Source: Callipepla californica brunnescens
Lineage: Eukaryota; Chordata; Aves; Galliformes; Odontophoridae
Assembly: GCA_023055505.1 (NCBI GenBank)
Contig: JALIRH010000003.1
Coordinates: 3,597,501-3,661,500, forward strand
Length of the DNA: 64,000 nt
Reading direction: 5' to 3'
The notes below the pieces were generated by a model that was not told the origin of the DNA, ran no database searches, and saw only the letters and a list, made by a program, of their open reading frames with translations. The first letter of the stretch is position 1; every line of letters begins with the position of its first letter. Both the position numbers and the translations under genes were made by a program. Shown here piece after piece: positions 15,701-30,500 of the stretch.

Positions 15701-18700
15701 CTCAACTCCTTGTTGAAAACAAGGCATCTGAAAATTTATTACACTCCTTAATGTTTCGGGAACACTCCCTAAGACAAGGGAAAATGCCAGGCTGACGCCC
15801 TATACACAAAGACATTAGCAGTCCTCAATAACTTAGGACAATTTCTCAAATGAAAATCTGTTTACCAAGAGCAGAAAGTTCAGGAATTTCTACTTTCTGA
15901 GTCTGAGAGTAATTTTCTGAGGATAAGGGACAATGGTCAGAAGCAGTACCAGAGCCCTGAAATATCACTCATCTTGCAATTGATTCCTCACACAAAGAAA
16001 TCTCAAAGCAGGCATTTCAGTGTATGGAAGATAAACAACAATTAAAACTACGAAAATAAAGGCAGTCGGGAAAAAACAGAGACAACTCGCTCCTCAACTA
16101 GCAATCATTCCTGTACCAACAGCTAAAAACATCTTGGTCTTGGCTTTACTGTAACACTACTGAATATACTGTCAAATAGATCACATGATATTAATTATCT
16201 CATGACACACAGCAGAAAGGACAAGACAAATTACCTAACCCAATCTCTAACTCTTGTGATATCTGGTATTCTCCTAACAGTCAGTCCCCTTTGATCACAG
16301 CAATGAATTATTATCTCTCTTTTTTTTAATAATAAACTCTATAGCAACTGTACTTTTTTCACAAAAAAGATAAGATCCATACTAAAAATTAAGGCTCTCT
16401 TGGCATGAAAGAGAAGTATGAGCAAGTCCCCTAATGTCTGATAAAGCTTTGTTTACAGCTTGTTTAAAGAGGGTAAAATATTAATCACATGAAAATGCTT
16501 ACCACAACAACTGGGAGAATAACCATAAATGCCAGTCCATACACAAGCAAAACCTAGAAATAAAAAAGTCACATTAGGCACTTCAGTTTCTTAATACCAC
16601 TTTTGTTTATTCCAAAGTACGATCAAGCAGTATTACAAGAAATCTACTACAAATTGAAACAAAAATAATAGTGCATAGTACTTATTTCTGAAGAATAATG
16701 TAAAAGTAATACAATCTGCTGGATAGAGTTTAAATGAGGAGTATTTGTTCAGTGTAAGCAACCATGGAGATGTTCCAGACCCGCCTGGACGCCTACCTGT
16801 GCAACCTGGGCTAGGGAGCTGCTCTGACAGGGGGTTGGACTCAATGATCTCTAGAGGTCCCTTCCAAACCCTACAATTCTGTGATTCTGTGATTTAAGCC
16901 ACCCATTTAAGTCTTAGGTGGGTTTATTTAATTATCACAGAGTTGGTAGCTAAACTGTGACACAACAGACAGAGATGATAACTATAAGAAGCAAGCAGGT
17001 AAGCTGAGTATCTTGCAGGAGCAAATGTAATGGAAAGAACAAGAATATAGACACTAAGATTACAGTACCTATAGGAAACCAAGTGGAACTACAGAAATCC
17101 AGCAAGCAGAAATAATTGTGTATGTATTTCCTTGCCACAGCAAATACAGCATCGCTTAATTATCACTGCAATTAAATCCTTCAAAGCACATTAACAGTCT
17201 ATTCTCAAAAGGTTAGATTTAAGCTATTCCATTACTTTTGACTCATGGAACTTGCTTCAGAGGCAAATCTGGATCAGAGTGCCAGCATTATTAACTACCT
17301 GCTTCGACTCAAATACGTGGTATTAAGCACAGGCACATGTTTTAAGGTGAACACTTGAAAAGCCACCTTAAAATAACAACCTAAGCAAGCTGACTCACCA
17401 AAATTGAATTTTTCTGATCCACAATCCATGCTGGCAAAGCTATACCAAAGCTTGTAGCTGTAGGATGAAAGAAAAGAAATTCACTCTATAATATTAAGGA
17501 ATGATTTTTAAAAATCGCATTAAGTCTAAGAAAAATCACTCACATTTATCACAAAGTAAAATTGATCAGATTTCACTAAAAAAACAAAAAAAATTAGAAA
17601 TATACTCAAGTATGCAATCAAATGATAAGTGTAAGATCTGAAATCCTGAAGATTTTATTTTAGCATAACAGTGAAATAGACGTAATATTTATTAACGTAA
17701 CCAAAAAGGAAATAAAGATTTTGCAGGTAAAAAGGCTTATAAGCTTAGCTTCACAGAGTTTTCAACAGTTTAAATATAGATCAGTAAACACATAAATTAA
17801 AAAAAAAAAAAACAAAACCCCACAACTTTAAAAATTTCCAGGGCCTACATTAACCCCCCCATCTATTGTATAAAAAAATAGAAATTTAAACAATCCTTTC
17901 CTCATTGCTAGCAGTGATCAATGTGTTACACCACCTTGAATTAGGACAGAATAGGAACACTTACGTACTTAGAAATTACTGATACTGCTTCCAACAGGTT
18001 CTGACAGACATTAATTCAGATAACCAGTTATTATGCACAAGTCCAACACAGCTTTTAAGTAGTCCTTAAGATGGAAATTAATATTTATGAAAAATCAAAC
18101 TAAACTTCTGCCCAGCGTACATCTCAAGCTCAAGAGTTCAGTGGAGTAACACTGAGTGAATTTACTGCAGCACATTTACTGCAGCACATTATGGGAAATG
18201 CCCTGGCTGGTAAAGAGAATCTGATGATACTTTCCTAACTGTAATAGCTATGCTTTCAGAAGAACCTACTGAAACCGTAATGTATCTTTTACTGGTGGTA
18301 TTGTGGGACAGTAAACTTAACGCTGTTAATCTTTAAAAATCATAGCTCCAAACTGTTCTAGGAATAGAACATTTCAATAGAAAAGCTCTCTCTCTTCTGG
18401 TTGGAGAACCTCCTTGCCTTCTACCATACTCACCAGCATTAAGTACTAGCAAATACACAAGGGAAACAATTTTATCTTAAATTCCTAAAGCACTGATTTT
18501 TATTCTCCAGGTTTATTTACCTGGTTTTAAATATTGTGCAAATGATTCTGCACCTTTAGTACTTTACTTAAAGTACCAAGTCCTACTGAAGATGGGATAA
18601 ATTTGTTGGTCTGTCTCTAACCTTCATTCTGATTCATTTGGACAGAGAACAGAATACTTTAGGTCCTTCTTTTGTGCTAGGCACAGAGGTTGGGATGCTT

Positions 18701-21512
18701 CAGGCACTTCAGGCATGTCAGATGTGCTTCATCTCATCCCAGAATATACCTATACAAGGATCTGTTTCCCTTCTTTGACTAGACAGAACTAAAAACTAGA
18801 GTACATAACCAGATTCATTTGTTTACATTAGAGTGTAAAAGAAAAGATTAATTTCATTAAATGAGAAAGCTCCTCACACTGAAGTGTGGAACAAGGTTAC
18901 ATAAGATAGGAGAAGGAAATTTTCAGGCTTCTTTGAACCCTCTGGACAAAACAACAATGCAAGATCTAGTAGCAAAGCAGAGAACTCTCATTCCAGTGCA
19001 GCTTGAGTTAAGGTTTTAGAAGAGCAGAAGGCCTACAGATTAACAGCATGAACTGCTGTCCTATGAATAAATCGCTTCACTTTGCCACTCAAGAATCATG
19101 ACTTCCTTAAGTTTATGAAAGCTTCCTCTGAGCAACTCATACAAGGACCTTCTCACCTTCAAAATCTCATCTGCTTTTGGATATGCTTTGCTATAAAATC
19201 ACAGCTTCAGGTCACTTCAAGTACTCTGACATACAGACTAACTCAAATTCCTGTGCTTTGGCAAAAACAAGTTAACAGCTTCTGGTTGTAAAAATCAATA
19301 AAAGCTTTAAGAAAGCTATAATATTAACAGTGCCATTTTGCTGATGGTGACAGCATTTCTGAAGCAAGGCCTTGCTTGTATTTTGCAGCAAGAGGGATGG
19401 TCCTCCCACTTGCTTGGTAAGTAAACAAACGAAAGTCAGAAATAGAAATAGATGACCTATGTAATAAAACACAACAGATAAAGAAACTTAGCTACTACCT
19501 AAGTCCACTTACGTACTATGAGTATGATTCAGTTGTTTTCCTTGAAGGGAAAGATTGTTTACTTGAAACACATTCAGGGGGTAGGGAATTTTTTCCTACA
19601 TAATTTCCCATGTTGATGGATATAATTCAGGAGATTTTCCAGCACACCTTTCCCTCATGTGTTACCCTGTAAACTCACCATTGTCAAGCTGGTCATAACT
19701 CTTTCCATGGAGATATGCAGGATGACTTAGTCCCTCAAACTGCATGGCACCAACAACCAAACCTCCAATCTGTCCCATCAGATTGAAGGTTTCCTTTTTG
19801 CTCGCAATGTGTTAGAAGAAGCTAGAAATATCTAATATTTCTCCTCACAGCTAGTACACAACTGTTAAATGGATATTCCAGAAGTGACTTAAGGAATTGT
19901 AAATAGAAGAAGAAAATCTAACATTCAATCTTATATTGATTTAGTTTGGTTCAACTAATCTACAGCTTTATTAGACCATCATCAGGATAATTTCCACGAA
20001 GCTACCTACCCAGGAACAATAAGCCATCACAGGGATAAGCATCAGAACTCCTCAAGATGACAATGCACAGAGATACACTTAAACAGTACAACTTCCAGCA
20101 AATGGAGGCAGATCTATATACAGTATTTATCTAAATACACATATATCCTCACATATATCCCTTTGAAATGCGTCTATTGCATTATGGCTAGCAATTTGTT
20201 TTTACATACATTAAAAGTATCTGATTATAAGTACAAAAAAAGTTTCTAAAGGCTAACAGACTGTTTTCTGCTTATAACTCCTTTTAACATTGGCAATTCA
20301 CTGTAAGTATTTAATGAAGGTGGCTTATTAATAATGAAAAAAAATCATTTTTCTAATAAAAAAAAATTAAAGTACACTCTTTCCTGAATGCTTACTCTTA
20401 TCAGCACCACACCAGAACCAGTTTTACATGCAAAGGATTAATCAGATATGCCTTTAAATCTAAGGAAAAAAATTCCATACATACTAAGATTGACGTGTTT
20501 CTCAAATGAGCAGGTATTACACATCGCAATAAATTCAAAGCTTAATGCACAGAAACGACAGGACTTTCATCATTTGTAGTTTTTACCTTGTGGTCCATCT
20601 GGATTCCCAAATTCTTCCCAATTTTTTCGTGACTCTTCATCAGTCAAGCTAGTTTCAAGAAGAGATACTAAGTTAACAGAGAAGTTAAGAAATTTCTTTA
20701 AATCACTAACATATGGGAACTTTAAAATGTGTCATTTTACTATCTTTCAGAGATGGTTTGATAAACCACTACATAAAATCTGAAAAACAATTTCTGAATT
20801 CCTTTATGACACACAGGCATATGTTTAACACTCCGACAGCAAAAACTATCAGACAAAAGGGTGCAGCCTCTTACAGGAAAGAGAACAATCACATCTTGCT
20901 TTTGTGAGACTGACCGCTCACTGTCTCAAGAAAAAGCATCTTTCAATACCAGGCTATAGTACAGCAAGCTTGGAAAAGACAACAGAGAGAGAAGCTATCT
21001 TTTGGGGTCAAGAAGGTAAACATTCAAGATGAGCTGATAACACAGAAGTTGTTGGTAAGGGCTTTTATTCTCTTACTCCAGACTTTTAGTCCCTGATTGC
21101 ACATTTGTTTGGTTATTTGTTACTGTATCTTTCCCTTCTGGAAGTATCTAGTTTCATAACAACAAAGGCAGATCTTTACAGCTCCTATGCTTACTCTGTA
21201 TTGACATTTTTTTGGCAACAGACTATCTCAAGAAGAATCCCTGTTACTACAAGGAAGTAGGAAGTTTCTGCTTTAGGAAACACCACTGCACATTTGCTAT
21301 ACAGAAGACATTGCCAGAAAAGAAATACAGTGAGTAAGAAATCTCCTACTCATTTCTAAGTCTCATACTTGTTAACAAGAATACCTATTGAGCACATGTT
21401 CCTTTCAGACAATAGGGCTAAGGAACTCTGGTGTCATTTTCTCTAAGATATGCCTCTGACACCATTGATGCATATATACCTGTACTCACCAAGCATTTGA
21501 TTGCTAATTTTC

Positions 21513-21554
<42 letters not shown>

Positions 21555-24500
21555 GAGAATTTTTCAGGAGTTCAGGAAGCAGTGTGACAGTCTTCTATTG
21601 AAGAGATTCCATAGTAACGACATTGTTTAAAAGCAGAATGAATAAATTCAAAGCCACTCAAAGTCAGTATGGTGTTGCTTTCCTCCTCAGTAAGGTCAAC
21701 CAATAAACAACCGACCAAAATAACTTTCTAGGTCCTTGGATGATAGTTATAACAAGATCCAGTATAAAAAAAGTATTATAAAAACAAAATCCAGATTATG
21801 ATTATGGATAACTTAATTTTTCTAAAGGGATTTCTTTTATACTGATTTCTAATATTGCGCATCTTTACTTGGATTTAAAAAAAAAAAAAAAAAAAAGAAG
21901 AAGAAGAAGAAGAAAATGAAAGACACAAGCAAAAGTTTGACCATTAAATACTTCTGAGAAAAAGATGTTCCAAGGATTCAGGTTTTATGCAATATAAGGA
22001 TAATATGAAAGACACCAAGGCAAAAAACAGGTCTGCAAGTCAAGTACAAAGGAAAAGGGACGTGACAGAGCCAAAAGAAAACAAACAGAACTAGAACGAA
22101 GATCCTATGCTGCTAGGTAGGAACAGGATTAGAACACCAGTTCTTACTCTGGCTTTACTATCAGATAAAATGAACAGTACATTTACTGTGTAAGTGATGC
22201 TTTAGAGCGGCCACAACAGAGTTTGTTGCGTAAACACAACACTTCTTTTGTTCTTCATCATCTTTAAGATTCTGCCTGTGTCACAGTGGAAACACTTTTC
22301 CTATCTGATGTGAAAGTTAAATACAAGGAACTAATAATACCTTACAGTATTCTCACAGCTGCTGAAGAAATAACTCTTCCTAACTTGTACACATAACAGG
22401 CATGCACAAAATCTAGTCACATTTTGACTTATTTTTTTCAGTTTATCACATATCCAAAAACATTTTCTCTGGCTGCTTAGGTCACACTTGTTATTACCTT
22501 ACAGGTTTAATCCTTCTAGTGTTTTTGCAGGCACAAAGTAAACTTACGCTGCATATGCCTTAGCAATCCTCATGAACATAACTTCATCTCCTCCTTTATC
22601 TGGATGGAATTTTAGCGACAGTGCACGATACTGTTTCTTGATTTCTGATATACTTGCTCCCTTAAAACAGAACATTTAGTGTTGTTAATAAATATCGTAA
22701 ATCAAATCCATTATTCTACATCTGTACTCTAAAGCACATCACGCAATATTCTTCTCAACCACTCATGTTTAAAGAATTATGTTCTAATATGATATGATCA
22801 TGAAACTACATATGTATCTCATAAAAATACTATTACCGTGCTTTTCTAATAACATTTCTATATCCATTTTACTTTTAAATCAAGTTCGAAGCCACACGCT
22901 AATAAAAAGATAGTCAAATCATTGAATATAGTTGTTTTTTATGTGTTACTTGTTCATCCATTTATAAAAAAAAAAGTAAGGCTTTGACATCAGTTTTACA
23001 ATTCTCATTTTTCCCTGAACATACTGAAGAACACAAAGAATTCTTAATCTGCAGTAGCCCTCTCTTTAAGCAAAGAGTTCATAAATCAAGTATGAAGGTT
23101 CACTTGCAGCTTGCAGGCAGAAACAAATGTCAATCACAAGATCAACGTATAGCCCTGCTACTTAAGAATGCCTTTGACTAGAAACAGCCTATCCACAAAT
23201 TACTTCAAACTTCTTGAACAAAGGGAATACATTACTTATACTTGAGAAAAAGATCAATCTTTATTCTGTTACAGCACACTGCTAGATGCCACCAGCACAA
23301 TCCCATGTACACTAACTTTCAGGTTGGACTGGGAAGTTCATTAGTCACTCACACAACTTCAACACAAGTGCAATAAAGTTTTTCCTCTAAGTTCTCTAAG
23401 TTTCACAGAGCCATCAACTACACAGCTCTTGAACACCTGGTGGACTAGAAGGCTGAAGGCATAATAGACACATAAGAAGTTACTTTAAAGTGATTATACT
23501 GTTCTAATAAATTTAAGCCAGAAATAAACCTACCCTAAGGTTTCATTTGCTATGTTACTTCATGTATTTTTATGCAATCTATGCATTTATCATATTCCAC
23601 TGCTACTTTAACAGTATGCCTGCCTTGTTTGAGGCACAGGATCAATTTAATCTGCAATAAATCAGACTGAGTAAAAACAGTCATTTCAAGACTAGACAAA
23701 AAGTGTCAGATGAGTAGCACAAGCTGGGAAGTGCAAAAATACAAACATTGGATGTGAATACAAAGAAGAAAATTTTTGTGCACCATTTCTCAAGTTCTTG
23801 CACCTTCAACCCTTTCATCAATTTTTAGGAAACAAAGTTTGTTTTTTGTTGATGGCCTTTTTTCTGTTTTGTTTGTTTGTTTGTTTGTTGTTGTTGTTTT
23901 TTAACCACACCAACATTTCTATTAAGTAACAAGACTTCAACAACTGTATCATACATCATCAGGGCTGGCAATGACTCCAATGGTTCCACGTGAATAGAAA
24001 CAGAAGGTGTCTGTAAACTTCCACACAAGCTGAATTAAGAAGTTTTTCCAAAGGGATGTAACAGTCATTCTCTGCTAGCATAAAAATACCAAACACCACC
24101 ATGTTCTGAAATCTTGAATTCTACTAAACAACTGCTTCAACTGATGCATCTTCATACTCATCTCTTCATCCAAATTTTAACATCTCTAGTTTTAATTCAA
24201 TTTTCCTTATGCTCCACCTACGTACACAGAGCATTTCAGTATTGCTTTCTTCACCTGAATAAGATGCATGTGTCTTGATCACACCTATAAATTTTTCTTA
24301 ATAAACATCAAGTCAGAATTCAGTACATACACTCTCCTTGTTCCACCTCAGTGTTGTATAAATTTGCTAAAGAAAACAAATGAAAACCCACTACAACCTA
24401 CGCCCAACTCAGATTTGTTTAAACAAAGTAAACTCAGAAATATGAGCATTTAAACTGCAGAGTTCCAACAGATACCATTCAATAGTAAAATTCATCTTTC

Positions 24501-27500
24501 TCCTGTATGTCAGTAGAACACTTGAGTCTGCAATCAGTCAGCTTACAGAGGAATCAAGCAGATGATAAATTTAACTTGACTCCATGCTTGACAGACAAGC
24601 CTTGTTCTACCTGCCTAGCTAGAAACAGGCTGAACCTTACATATTTGCTGTAATTATTTTCATAGCATAGAAAAGCAGTACCAATGATGCTTATCCCTCT
24701 GCTGATAAGCTACATCATTAATGGCAAGAGATGTATTTATGAATGCTCATATTCACATTAAGCTTTTTCACGTTAACAATACACACCAAGCTTAATCAAA
24801 TGAGAACACATTCTAAGGTCTTCCTTATTCTTGTGTTAAGCTGTATTCAGAATGTGTTTCCTTAGGCTGAAGAGTATAACACATTAGACTTCAGAACAGA
24901 GAAGATAACTTCATTTACAGTCAGAAGAGTAGGAAATAGTTACCCTAAGTAGAGAATTTGTCTGAGGTACTGCAGTTAAGAGGAAAAGAGTTTGACAAGA
25001 CCTGGAGTTTAACAGATGCCCTGCAGGTCTATGTCTCCTCCAGATACATAACTTATATTCATTCTTAATCAGATGTTCAACATAAGAGTGTTGTAGATCT
25101 GCTTTCTCTAGAAACACTACCTTTTTTTTTTTTTCCAGTTTTAACAAGCTAATTGACTTGTATCAATATTTGGAATTTATGGCTTTCAATACTCCATTCA
25201 CATTCTATGATTCTATGAACAACAGTAACTTTCAGATGTCAAAGAAGAACAAAATCATGAGATATACTCACCAAAGCTACCTTATTTAAAAAAAAAATCT
25301 AGAATTTGACATCTAGACACAAAACACTAGACAAAACATAGAATTACAGTAGTACACACTACTAAAAATGTTGTTACTTACAGGATCCAAATGTAGAACC
25401 TCGTAAGGGTTATATTCTTGATACTCTCGGTCCGTTTTGGAAACCTTGTATGCAAGAAACAAAAATAATGCCCATCCAGCAAGGAGGATTATTTTCCTGT
25501 TTGGAAGAAAGAATTTTTAACAGGTACAGATCTACTAGGTCTACTATAACTCTTAAAATAACATATAAAGACATCTGTTATCAGTCTACAAGGCACAACA
25601 TTAGAATAGCAAGAAATTTTAAAGCAGTTATGAGTATTTCAGCGATAACCACACCTTTGGCACAGATGAGGCACTTGATTTAAAAAAAAAAAATCAAGAA
25701 AAAAAAAAAAAAAAAAATTCTGCCTTCAGCAGGTATACAATAGCAGTTTGCATTTCCAAAGGATGATTTTAATCTTATAATAGACAAAGACAAATGTTAT
25801 TTAAAAAAAAAAAAAAAAGGTGAAAAACATACATAACAGGAAAGTTTCCTTAGTAGGAAACTAAGAACTGAAGGACACAAAGACTTCAGCTTTGAACACA
25901 CACATTTTTTGCTAATGTATATTCAAATACATGTTTACACATCAAATATTTATTTCAAAATAGATCAACAGCACCATGAGATTTTTGAGGGAGGATTTTT
26001 TTTTTAATAAAAAGCATAATTATGTTTACATATACAATAATTTATGTCTACATATTTATTAGTGCTGAGGCTTGTAGTTTCATTTGTAACAGGTATTTTC
26101 TAAAGGACAAAGCATTCATCTTTATTTCAAGCACTACTAGATAATGATTAGGTATTATTCAAAAAGAGGAAGCTGCAAATGTCATATATAAAACAACCAC
26201 AATACAATTAATTCCAGTCACCTTGATTAAAAAGAAATATTTTTACAAAAATAAGATACAGGGATTGCTTTAGTGGAAAGCCATGCAAATGAAACATACT
26301 TACTTTACTGTAGGAATTATGTTTTGCTGTGGTTTTAAAAGTCGCAAGCGATACCACAAGCACCTTCCATATACATTTCTTATATTCTTTAATCGAATTT
26401 GCTCTACAGAAAATAAAATTAAAAAAAAAGGATTCTGATTAATCAATCTGACAAAAAGCAGGACAGCAAGCATAGAATCATAGAAGGGACCCACAGAGAT
26501 CACCAAGTTCAATTTTTGGCTCCACAAAGAACAACCTAAGAGTTAAATCATCCATCTACAAGCTCTGTCCAAACATTTAACACTGGCAGGCTTAGGACCA
26601 TGAGCACTTTCCACATGCTCACTTCATCCTTGAGAAGGTAGTGGAATGCCATTTTAAGGACTAGTAAAAAAATTAATCAACACTGGAAGAAACGCTTTTG
26701 ACCAACATAAATAATTTTGCACCTTCCATAACCACAAGTTACTCCAGATTATGCTCCACTACCTAAAAGGAATCCATTATATTTTTCAATCTCCATGAAA
26801 CAACCATCACTTGTGAATCCAGTCTCTGCCTATCTAGTGCACATCTTCAATTTCTTTTATCAGTTTTGATGAGTATCCCATTTCAGTACACCATCTACTG
26901 TGTACAAAAAAAAAGAGCAAAACTGTTTTTAAGCAACCAAAGAAAAAGGCTAGATGAACAGCTAATTCCTCATTTCAAATTATGATGCATTTTTCATTCC
27001 CTTTGCAACACTTGTTTTTTTATAAGCTGCTTTCATTTAGGCCTTTGCTTCTGGGGTGGGGGAGGAAGAAGATGATACTTATTTGTAAACCAATTATATC
27101 AGTAAGAGTACATTCATTTAAAAACAAGCCTGCCCACTAGATTTCCTTCCATCTCCTTTCAGGACAGATTGGGATCAAGAAGAAATTTGTCTTTAGATTG
27201 TCACCATCACTATGACAAAACACCAAAGCTATTTCCATGAACGTAATTTAATTGTATTTCAGTGCTCATCAAGACCAGGTTATACTTAGTCAAAGAATTC
27301 TTTCACACACATAGAAAAGGTGAAAAGCTTGTAACAATTTCAGTGCTTACAGAAACATGCATATTTAAAACTGACTTCAATCTTATTTATTTTTAAGTAA
27401 TTTACCTGTCTAGGAGCTATACAGTCTGACCTGCAATGCTTCTCAAGTACAGGCAGCAGACACTGTACCTCACCAGCAAAAGAACAAGACCACTTTCCAG

Positions 27501-30500
27501 ATTAAAGGAGAAGGAACTGAGAGAAATTTTCACCTAGTCTGAACACATTTCCGTATTGGTGGTGAGTATAAAGTCATTAAATTAGCTATTTTAAATTGAG
27601 TTTGAGAATTATGTAAATGCAGGAATTATACTAACTTTGATCCAAAGCACATGTCAATCACATTCTAACTAAGTCTTAAATCTGATCTCGGCACTGTTAA
27701 CAAGGTGATGGCCTCATCTTAATTAAAACAGAGGTTATGACACAAGGAAACATTTTTCTTTGGAAAATCTCCTAAAAGGTTGTTCTGGAAGATGATGCTG
27801 ATCTCTACTTACTTATTCTGAAGTTATTTTGTCAGTGTTTAGTAATCTATCACAGTAACATACGCAGCACAGGAAGCTACTTTAGTTTGTAAGCATACCA
27901 TTCAAATGAAGTATCTAGAAACTTTAATTCACAGAAAACAATCTGGGGCCAGAAAAACATGATCCAGATCAGACATGAGCACAGGATTGTAGCTTAAGCT
28001 CTGGCTAATTTGGCAGAAAGGAAGTGGAAACACAGACAATATCTGACCAGCCACAGACTAGTAGAAAATAAAAGTCAAAAGGCACAGTAATACCTAACCA
28101 TACTTATTTATCAATTTATTCTGAACTACTTAATTCTATAGAGTATATCTTCCCAGAAACTCATAATAAACAGCTTGAAAAGACTCTTGAAGATTTAGTT
28201 GTCTAATCACCTCCAAAGATGGAAACAAGGAGATACAATAAAAAGATAATTCAATGCTGATTGAATTTCTGATTCAACTGTGTTACATAGCTTCCAGAGA
28301 AGCTTCCAAACTTGTTTCGCACATTTGCGTAAGCTACACACACACTTTGGGGTTCCCCTAGCAGCAAGGACCATTTACATATTTAGAACAGGTCCTAATG
28401 TGAAACTTTCTAAACAAAAAATACCAGGCTAATATATGGCTAATGCAGAACTACGATATGCGACAAGCTCTTAGAGCTGGAATATCAAAAAGCTGGTGGC
28501 ATTAGACCAGAGAGACAAATAATGGTGACTAAAGAAATGTGCTACAAAAGAGGGAGGAAAATGAACTAGGAATTTCAAATGGTCACTGGGAAACTATGAG
28601 CCATAATGTGATGCTTTTATGGAAGTCACCTATATCACCTTCCTTATAGAAGACAAGTGTTCAATTTGCAAATCTTTCATTTCAAATATTGTCTATAATC
28701 TTGTTTGTGTTGTGCTAAAGCAGGATGAAGGCAACTGCAATCACATTGACTGAGATCAACTAACTGACCCAACCCACAGCATGTCCCTGCAGGCATTTCT
28801 GCAGCACAACTGAGGGACACTGCTGCTCGGTAACTGTTTGAGCTGACTATGTTGCTTGGAGAAATACGTAGAACTAATGCAAAAATTGATTGCCAGGGCA
28901 CTTGGAGAAATAGAAAGTGACGAAGAGAACTTGAGGAGGGCCTAGAGGTTTGAAAACTCACTTTACTTAATCCTGAAAAATTAAGCCTAACAGGATATGA
29001 CTACTTCTAATGTTTTTGCTGGGATGATTTAAACAAGATGCTCTGCCTTGTCTTGAAAAATCTGTGCTGTGACACAGTGCCCCAGATCTCACATCTGCCA
29101 GCTGTCCAGTCCCAACAAGTGCCATCTGATCCTCTCATCTTTTCCTTGCCTCCATCCTGCCTGCAAGAACAGTCAATACCCATCGCCTTACTGTGCCAAA
29201 AAGCTTTCAAAATGCCAACAGGGAAGACATCACAGAAGGGAAAAAAATAAATACCTACACAGTAATTATACATCATAAATTAGAGTTGGCTCTAGGTCAA
29301 ATAAAAACTGACCAAAGGAAAAAACAAGGAAGAAAATAAAGGTGTTTTGTAGTAGCCATAAAACTGAGGTTTTGGAACAGCCTTCTAGTAACAGCCACAG
29401 GAATAATATTTTGTGACAGCTTGAAAACAGCATCAAGGAAAAGAAAAATGAGCCAATTGGTAAGAGCAAAAAATTAAGCCCTTTGGAAAGATAAGCATGA
29501 CACCTAAGTCAGTTAGAGAGTCCCTGACAATGATGTCTTGGAAAAGCAATGCTGCACAGGGGGACTCTTTCAGATTAATACAAAATGAAGACACAATGCT
29601 AAGCAGCCACTGCATTTTACACGAGCACATGAACAACTCTGGATCAAATCTAATTACAATTGATTAAACCCTATCAGAGCAAGAATACATCCTTAACTTC
29701 TTTCCAATCTTAGGACTGCAACAGTCTCATTTGATTAACAACACACAAGGCTACAGGGCATTAAAGAGATGAATGATTGTTTATAGTTATCTGTCTGGAA
29801 CATAAAGAGAATCAAATCTTTCCCCAAGCTGAAGCAAGTCTAGACTATGCAAATTATTTCTTGCTATCCCTAGGCACTCCTTCTGATAAAATTAATCAGT
29901 AACACACATTAACTTATGGAATTCAAAAACGGGCAACTGCTTGAGATAAGGGAGAGTAAAGACAGCAAGATCCCAGCTTAAGCAAAAGCTACTGGCGAAA
30001 CATCATATATTATATTACCATTGTACTTAGGAAAAACAGAATTCCTATTTATTCAGAGACTTGTGGAATTGCAACAAAGAAAATACTTACCCAGATAGGA
30101 TGAAAAGACAAAATAGGTTGCAGAAGAGAGAGAAAAAAAAATAGCCTACCTGAATAACAGATGATTATTTTCCTTAGCAAAAACAGCAACCTATCCTAAT
30201 GAGAAAGATGCTGTGGACAAATCAGACCTGGGTTTTTTTGTTTGTTTTCTTGCTTTGCTTTCCACTTTCACTCAAGCACAATTGCCATTGCACAAAACCA
30301 GCATGCTGCCACAGCAATATCCCGCAGACCCCAAGCATGCAGGAATAAGTATATTTTACCACAAAGCTTTATCCTGAGCAGTGTGAAATAGGAATTGAAC
30401 TTATTTGAGCTCTGGAATCCTTGCTCTCGGGGAAGAAGGTTCAGAGTCATTGAAAAGGCCTGTTTCTTCTCACTCCAGATTGTGGCTCTCCACCAAAGCA

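Larger units (their letters stand above)
20649..22547 (-). other. SEC63: SEC63 intron 4
   Basis: A 1.9 kb intron carrying two long purine tracts: A39 at 21514-21552 and an A-run followed by (GAA)n at 21877-21915. The rest is unique AT-rich DNA. Confidence 0.92.
22661..25381 (-). other. SEC63: SEC63 intron 3
   Basis: A 2.7 kb intron with a GTAAGT donor. It holds a (TTTG)n/(TTG)n tract at about 23867-23902 and a very short CR1-like tail (two ATTCTATG units) near 25203-25218. Confidence 0.92.

Noticed and set aside
28440..29300. Several open frames on both strands in intron 1
   Set aside because: No homology to known proteins or to retroelement coding regions could be recognised.
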